A DNA stretch of 64,000 nt from Sporodiniella umbellata (lineage: Eukaryota > Mucoromycota > Mucoromycetes > Mucorales > Rhizopodaceae), in the NCBI GenBank assembly GCA_025677835.1, contig JAIXMR010000063.1:88141-152140 (forward strand). Direction: 5' to 3'. Within the stretch, counting starts at the first letter, position 1. Each line of letters begins with the position of its first letter. Positions 58,034-64,000 of the stretch are shown here, one piece after another. The position numbers were made by a program, and so were the translations under genes. A model generated the notes under the pieces. It was not told where the DNA came from and did no database searches. It saw only the letters and a list, made by a program, of their open reading frames with translations.

Positions 58034-60305
58034 ATGGGAAATTCTTGTAGTAGCTGCTGCTCAAGCTGTTGTGGAAGTAAGTGCAAAGAAACATTGTAAT
58101 GAAACCTCCTTTTTGTAAATTGTCTTTTAAAAACAAAACCTTAGAAAAAAGCAAAACCGGGCTTTATGAGCCTCTTTTACAAGAAAATGAGCGAGAAGCA
58201 ATTGCTGAATTGCTGAGATATCTTGAAAGTAAGTTTGTTCAGAAACAATGAAGGTTAAAAAACTAACTTGTGTTTTTATTATATCATCTTATCTCCCCTA
58301 TTTTTTCTTTTACACCTTGCAACAGATCGAAGTGATACTAATTTCTTTGAAGGGCAGCCTTTACAAGCACTTTCAATACTGGCTTTCTCTGACAACGTAG
58401 ACCTACAAAGATCAGCTGCACTTGCATTTGCTGAGATCACTGAAAAAGATGTTCGTCAAGTAGACCGCGACACTTTGAATCCTATTCTTTTTCTGCTACA
58501 ATCTCATGACGTAGAGGTACAAAGAGCTGCGAGTGCTGCCCTTGGCAATTTGGCTGTCAATAGTAAGCTTTTTTTTACATGAAAAAAAAAAAACGTTTCT
58601 CTTACCACCTACCTGTGTTTCATACAAAAAGCTGAAAACAAGCTTCTGATTGTCAAGCTAGGTGGGCTTGACCAGCTTATTCGCCAAATGGGATCACCTA
58701 ACGTAGAAGTCCAGTGCAACGCTGTCGGTTGCATCACTAACTTGGCTACTCATGGTAAAAGTATATGGAAACGACCTTTGTACTAATATGTTTAGACGAG
58801 AATAAGACGAGAATTGCCAAATCGGATGCACTGAGGCTGTTAGTTGAACTAGCAAAGTCAAAGGATCAACGTGTTCAAAGAAATGCTACAGGAGCATTGC
58901 TGAATATGACGCATACTCGTAATCTCTTACTATTACTAGAAGTTTCTAATATTAACTAACACTCCAAACTTTAGAGGATAACCGTCAGCAACTAGTAAAC
59001 GCTGGAGCTATCCCTGTACTAATTGGACTACTTAGCTCCCCTGATGCTGACGTTCAGTATTATTGCACTACGGCACTATCTAATATTGCTGTTGATGGTA
59101 ATAGATATTTTTATGCCAGGAGGGGCTGTTTATAGTAAAACTAACATTTTGAAAAAAAAAAAAAAATAGCCAACAACAGAAAAAAGCTAGCTCAAACAGA
59201 CACTCGTCTTGTACAGTATTTAATTGCGCTAATGGATACTAAAAGTTTGAAAGTACAATGCCAAGCTGCACTTGCCCTTAGGAATCTTGCGTCTGATGGT
59301 ATGAGTCCCCACACATTGACCCTTCTTTAACTTTGGTGTATTATAGAGAAATATCAGCTCGAAATTGTAAGGTGCAAAGGTCTTCCCCCGCTTTTACGTC
59401 TTTTGAAATCATCCTTCCTACCGCTTATTTTATCTTCTGTTGCCTGTATTCGCAATATATCTATTCACCCCTCTAACGAATCACCTATTATCGATGGAGG
59501 TTTTGTCAATCCCTTGATTGAATTGTTAGCCTATGACGACAACGAAGAAATACAATGTCATGCTATATCTACGCTTCGGAATCTTGCAGCTAGCTCTGAG
59601 AGAAATAAGCGTGCAATTGTCGAAGCAGGAGCTGTTGAAAGAATCAAAACGCTGATTAACAAAGTACCTCTAAGTGTTCAAACAGAAATGACAGCCGCTA
59701 TAGCTGTTTTAGCACTGAGTGATGAGCTCAAACAAAGACTGCTGGACATGGGTGTATTGGATGTGTTAGTTCAACTAACTTTCCATCCAAATTTAGAGGT
59801 CGAGGGAAATTCTGCCGCTGCTATTGGTAATCTTAGCTCAAAAGGTATGAAAACAACAACAAAAACTTAAACTCAGTCTAATCTTTGTAAATACTTAAAG
59901 TATCTGACTATACTCCCTTTGTAAAGTCATGGAAAACACCATCTGGAGGCTTAGAAAAGTTTTTACTAAGGTTTCTTTCAGAAGAACAAGACAACGCGTT
60001 TCAACATATTGGTGTTTGGACTATTGAGCAATTTCTGGACGGAGGAGGTAAACGTATCTTCATCTATATATTTACTCAGCTATTCTATAGACGAAAATCT
60101 CTTGCGTTTGATTGGTAACTCGCATCCTGTATTGGAGTCTGTAGAAAGAATAGCGACTAAAGGACAAGGAACCAAGCCTGCACAAGCTGAGCAAATGGAA
60201 GATGCAGACGATAACATACATGCGTTGGCTAAGCGTGTGCATCATACTTTACAGCAAATATCTTCAAAAGATTTTGCCTCCAACAGAAAAGTCAATTCAA
60301 AGTAG
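58034..60305 (+). CDS. VAC8: Vacuolar armadillo-repeat protein Vac8
   Basis: Acylated armadillo adaptor on the vacuole membrane, needed for vacuole inheritance, nucleus-vacuole contact and autophagy-related targeting in yeast. Predicted 573 residues, the family length. Ten exons: 58034-58076, 58145-58228, 58326-58562, 58632-58754, 58796-58918, 58975-59097, 59170-59298, 59347-59844, 59901-60047, 60091-60305. The N-terminus [15 protein letters not shown] is an ideal myristoylation site (Gly2) with several palmitoylation Cys. ARM repeats follow, with recurring [11 protein letters not shown] and [12 protein letters not shown] helices. All nine introns are phase 1, and three consecutive exons (4, 5 and 6) are exactly 123 nt, one ARM repeat each. 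Confidence 0.95.
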
Positions 60306-60798
60306 AGTTTTAGCTACTTATATTCCCGCTCATCACACCTTTCCTTATATCTAAAGAATAACTTAGTTTATTTTTTTGCCGTATGTTTTCATACAATGTT
60401 GCTCCCTTCATTTCTCAGCCTTTTTTTTTTAAAAAAAAATTATTTAAGATACCTCCAAGTTTACGAGACTTCATAAACTGCCTGTATAAGACCCAAGCTT
60501 TAGCTAACGGTTTTCTAAAAACGTGTCAAACTATAATGCAAGCCACTTAATGAGAAGCCAAAACTGTTCCTGAACTTTTAAGGTGTGTCTATTTGCTAAA
60601 CAGTGACAATACGAAATAGGGTAATTGAACTTACCTTTGTTGCCGTGTATGTTTGCTTTGGTTGTGTGGAAAATACAGAATCAATAAAGATTTTCAAGAG
60701 CTCAATACCAAATCTCCGAATATAAGGCGGTTACTGTATTGCCGCGTAAATCGTTATTAAAACAAATAACTTTTCTTTGCAATAACCAATTTTTCACC
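60306..60798. other. Intergenic spacer
   Basis: Short AT-rich spacer between VAC8 and the transposase-like gene. Nothing recognised except an A/T run near 60421-60440. No terminal inverted repeat was seen next to the transposase-like ORF. Confidence 0.5.
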
Positions 60799-63434
60799 AT
60801 GGAAGATGTCAATTGCAAAAAAAAAGAAAAAGATTCACCAAGTAAACTCAAGCAAAAGTCTTTAAGACATACTTCAAAATGTAAAGATAACCTAGTCGCC
60901 AACAACAGTGAAAATAAAAAATCGCAATCAAAGCCCTCATATTCTTTAAAGAGCGCATCTCTAAGCGACTCACCTATTTTCTGCCCAGGTGAGAAAAGCA
61001 TAAGCAATTTATAAATTGGCTGACCTAAAAAGAAAGCCCCATAGTAAAAAAAAGAATTGGTTCGAAAGAAAATGGTACAGGGATCTTAATTGATGGTTCA
61101 AAGGCAGAAATAGATCAAGAAATTGAAAAATCCAAATCGCTGAAATTGAGCAAAAAAGCAAAAAAGGCTGATAAGCTCTTATCAGAAGACAAAAAAACAC
61201 AGGAGTATGTTGAAGAGAAAGGGGTACGATCGAAAAGACAAGGCAAGCCAGCGGAGGCAGTCAAAAAAAAAAACGACAGTGAGGGTTTAGCATTTGAAAT
61301 ATCTAAAGCTGACACTAAAAAGAAAAAAGGTACCGCTAAACATGAATTACCAAGTAGGGAAAATTGTTGTGTTCAGGATAGCTAACTCGGTTTTTCTTTT
61401 TCAGAATTTAAAAAGACTATATCTAAAAATACAAACAACCCATCAATTATTAGCGATTATAAAAAAACAGAGACTACAAATAGCAAAGAAAAAAGCTCCA
61501 GAAAATCAAAACAGAAGCAAAAAAGCGTTGAGACATATATATCTAGCGATACTGAAATAGAGACTCAAAATATCCAAAACCGAAAGTCATCAGACCTATT
61601 CAAGAAGAAAAGCTTTAGAACAGCTACATCTAGTGATATTGAAATAGATGACTCAATTGTAAAAGAAAAAGCATCAAGAAAGCCAACAAAGAAAAAAAAA
61701 GGCTCTAAAGCAGCCATATTTAGCGATATAGAGATAGAGTCTCTGAATATTAAAAAAAAAAAAAAATCTTGCAAGAAAGAAGCTAGAACAGCTGCATCTA
61801 GTGATAGTGAAGTAGAACGCCCAACTGCTAAAGAAAAAATATTGTTGACGAAGAAGAAAGGCTCTAAAACAGCCACATCTAACGGTATAGATGTAGATTC
61901 TCTTGGTATAGAAAATAAAAAGCCATTCAAGAACCAAACCGCAAAGATAGATTCACCCAATGACAATGAAATAGAACATCCAGCCACTAGAGAAAAAGTA
62001 CCAACAAAGTTGTCTAAAACCAAGCAAAACAGTAAAATGGTTACATCTAATGGAGCAGAAGTAAATACACTGGTTATTAGAGAGGAGAAGTCAATAATGT
62101 TATATAAGAAAGAGGAAACTCCTGAAATGAATACATCTGGCAATATAAAAGCGGAATCAACAGCCTCTGAGAGCTCTAGTATGGATATGTTCTACGAAGC
62201 CCTGGCAGAAAAAAAGAATACTAAAAAAGCCACAAAGAACGACAATCAAGGATCAATCCAAAAAAAAAAACTAGCATGTTCCAAAAGCTTGTCAACGTCA
62301 GCTCCCCTTGAAAAAGGTCCAGAGACTACAGAAAAAAAAGAAAGAAAGAAAAAGAGAAGAGAAGCATGGACATGGAGAAATTATACTGAAGAAGATCGTC
62401 AAACTTTTATAAGTTTGCTTAAAAATGGTGTAAAGGCAATTGACGCAGCTACTGATATAGGTATTAAATACCCTACAGCTATTAAGTGGAAAGCACACTA
62501 CAACCTTGAAAATCCGCCTGAAAGAAGACCAGTTGGCACTCCATTGATCCTTTTAACTGAAGAACAAAAAAAACAGTTGAGGCTCTTTTACGATGAACAT
62601 CCCTTGGCATCTATAAGCTGTGCAATAGACAGAATACCTGGATTTAAAGAAAAAAAAGTCAAAAAGGTTAGAGTGTCGGACTACTTGAGGCATGAAGCTA
62701 GCATTACTATACAATGTGCAACTCCTCGACTTGGTGAAAAAGTTGAGGCATGCAGCCAAAAAATATACAACCGATGGCTGAAAAGATGGAAAAATCCTAG
62801 TGCTGACTATTTTGATAAAAGCGTTTTTATTGATGAGCATCTATACAGGGTTGATATTCGTAGGGCTCGTGAATACCGTACTCGTGATATTAAGTTATCA
62901 ATGTGGTCTTTTTTGAGGAGAGCGCAAACATATAGCACAATAGCTGCCGTTACTTCTACTAGTTTAATTGATTTGTGTATTCAAAAATGCGATAATCCAT
63001 ACAAAGCTTCGTCTCTAGAAGGCTCGCCGTCCTCTGTATTTGATGGAACCGGAAACCATGTACGGTTTATGATTAGCTTATTGGATACTTTAGACCAAGA
63101 CCCTGCTTTCAAAGGATGCTATATCATCATGAACAACTCTCCTGTCAAAGATATTTTTGTATTAGATCAGTATATTTTTATGAGAGGGTACACACCCATA
63201 AATTTACCGCATCAGCCAGATCAACTCAATCCTCTCAAGCAGCTTTGGACCGATGCCAAAGATAGAGTCCCCCGAAAACGGCTAGATGACAACGAAACAG
63301 TTGAATCCAGACTTGTTCAAGCTATTAAAGAAGTTGCTAGCTCAAGGTTAAGCGAATACGTGCAAAATTCCCAAAAAAAATTCAAAATTCCTGATGGCTT
63401 CCTAAAAAAAAAACCCTTCGACTTTCAGTACTAG
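60799..63434 (+). CDS. Tc1/mariner-type transposase-derived protein with Lys/Ser repeat N-terminus (probably exapted)
   Basis: Three exons, 60799-60988, 61033-61353 and 61405-63434, join in phase to an intact 846-residue protein. Residues up to about 480 are Lys/Ser-rich and probably disordered, with about eight degenerate repeats (KTATSSDIEID-like). Then come a helix-turn-helix region (YTEEDRQTFISLLKNGVKAI, KYPTAIKWKAHYNL) and a DDE-like core: SVFIDEHLYR gives the first Asp; CYIIMNNSP aligns with the usual IIMDNAP, so the second Asp is Asn; PHQPDQLNPLKQLW aligns with SPDLNPIExxW, so the Glu is Lys. Two of three catalytic residues are therefore changed while the frame stays open and spliced, suggesting a domesticated, DNA-binding role. 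The A15 run at 61752-61766 keeps frame. Confidence 0.75.
61530..62160 (+). repeat. Degenerate tandem repeat coding for Lys/Ser-rich units
   Basis: About eight imperfect units of roughly 25-33 codons inside the third exon of the transposase-derived gene, each carrying a T-(A/Y)-x-S-S/N-D/G-x-E/D-(I/V) core, at about 61533, 61620, 61710, 61788, 61866, 61940, 62034 and 62130, separated by Lys-rich linkers. Divergent at DNA level but alignable at protein level. Confidence 0.6.
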
Positions 63435-64000
63435 AACTTAGAAACAAACGGCCCTGTATCAAAAGCAACAAAATTTTACAGGATAAGCCTCCCGATAAAC
63501 ACACAGTAAATACCAAAGTTTTGTTTTATTGGTATACAGTAAAAAAAAAGTATAGAAAAACAACGCCCAAGAATATAAAATGCAAAAACGTTTGTTTTTG
63601 CTTAATCCCCACAAATTTATACCCAAAATCAACAAATAAAAATGGTCAGAAAATGTTCTTTTTCTGTATGTTTTAATAGTTTTAGGCCAGAAAAATGTTT
63701 TGGTCTATCAGCATCTCTTAAACGTTATTGAGAAACAATACAAATGTTTTTCAGTTATCTTTCTTGCTTACAAAAAAACTACACATATTCCTTTAAAGAG
63801 ACATTTCAAATTAACCAATTTGTCATGATCTCGATTAATTCTTTTTCTTTTGAAAAATATACTAGATTGTCCAACTACTTCATTTCTTTCAGAAACCCGT
63901 AACCTCTTTTTTTTTTTTGAAATACAACACGTTTTAAATTAAGATAGTGTCATAACATTTCATGATTGACCTCTTTCCGAAGTTAGGGATACTTAAATTA
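63435..64000. other. Intergenic right end of window
   Basis: AT-rich, no gene recognised; T run at 63907-63920. No inverted repeat matching the left flank of the transposase-derived gene was noticed by eye. Confidence 0.5.

Noticed and set aside
61752..61766. Possible frameshift at a 15-base A run inside the transposase-derived gene
   Set aside because: Counting the run gives exactly 15 A (five Lys codons); codon tracking from 61405 stays in one frame to 63434, and the antisense frame through the run is also continuous with 15 bases.
61565..62143. Long minus-strand ORF (192 codons) rich in Ser, Phe and Leu
   Set aside because: It is the antisense reading of the Lys/Ser repeat region of the plus-strand gene; periodic composition mirrors the repeats.

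Overview
The window looks like nuclear DNA of an early-diverging (zygomycete) fungus, most likely Mucoromycota/Mucorales. This is inferred from gene content and architecture: an alpha-aminoadipate lysine gene (LYS12), fungal lumazine synthase (RIB4), VAC8, a fungal MAPKK, a GPI-anchored wall-type protein, very compact introns (mostly 40-120 bp, GT..AG), AT-rich intergenic DNA and many A/T homopolymers of 12-30 bases. I could not run a search, so the genus is not determined. All exon joins were worked out by hand from splice sites, reading phase and family resemblance.

Layout. 0.5-2.2 kb: F-box/WD40 (Cdc4-like) gene. 3.3-4.7 kb: Ste7/Byr1-type MAP kinase kinase, 8 exons. 5.3-6.8 kb (-): PIG-M GPI mannosyltransferase. 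7.7-10 kb: active-type myotubularin phosphatase. 10.1-10.4 kb: small CYSTM-like protein. 12.1-13.5 kb (-): solitary retrotransposon Gag-like ORF. 15.9-20.6 kb: glycogen debranching enzyme. 20.9-23.9 kb (-): large Sec7/PH protein with a degenerate Sec7 core. 24.3-25.4 kb: two small unassigned ORFs. 25.6-27 kb: LYS12 with an 8-nt microexon, and about 1.5 kb downstream a decayed partial LYS12 copy. 29.9-30.6 kb: free methionine-R-sulfoxide reductase. 30.8-31.8 kb: basic Ser/Pro-rich protein. 31.8-35 kb and 36.6-40.6 kb: long, mostly empty AT-rich spacers with a few candidate small or broken ORFs. 35-36.6 kb: nine-exon multipass membrane protein. 40.6-43 kb: multipass membrane protein with a rhomboid-like N-terminal half and a glycosyltransferase-like C-terminal half. 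44.4-47.1 kb: second Sec7/PH protein, with a canonical catalytic Glu. 47.3-47.8 kb (-): GPI-anchored surface protein. 48.4-49.5 kb: Bmt6-like rRNA methyltransferase. 49.6-50.3 kb (-): RIB4. 50.4-52 kb (-): PX-BAR sorting nexin with an unresolved PX end. 52.8-54.1 kb: CK2 alpha. 54.2-55.7 kb: HECT-like E3 (UBE3D/Ipa1 family). 55.9-56.7 kb: F-box/LRR protein. 58-60.3 kb: VAC8. 60.8-63.4 kb: 846-residue protein with a Lys/Ser repeat region joined to a Tc1/mariner-type transposase core whose catalytic triad is altered.

The genes do not form one pathway. A membrane-trafficking and vacuole theme recurs (myotubularin, two Sec7 proteins, PX-BAR nexin, VAC8), beside general metabolism and signalling. 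The most unusual items are the apparently exapted Tc1/mariner gene, the orphan Gag ORF, the rhomboid-like/GT fusion, the Sec7 protein lacking its glutamic finger, the LYS12 microexon and relic, and the uniformly phase-1 VAC8 exons.
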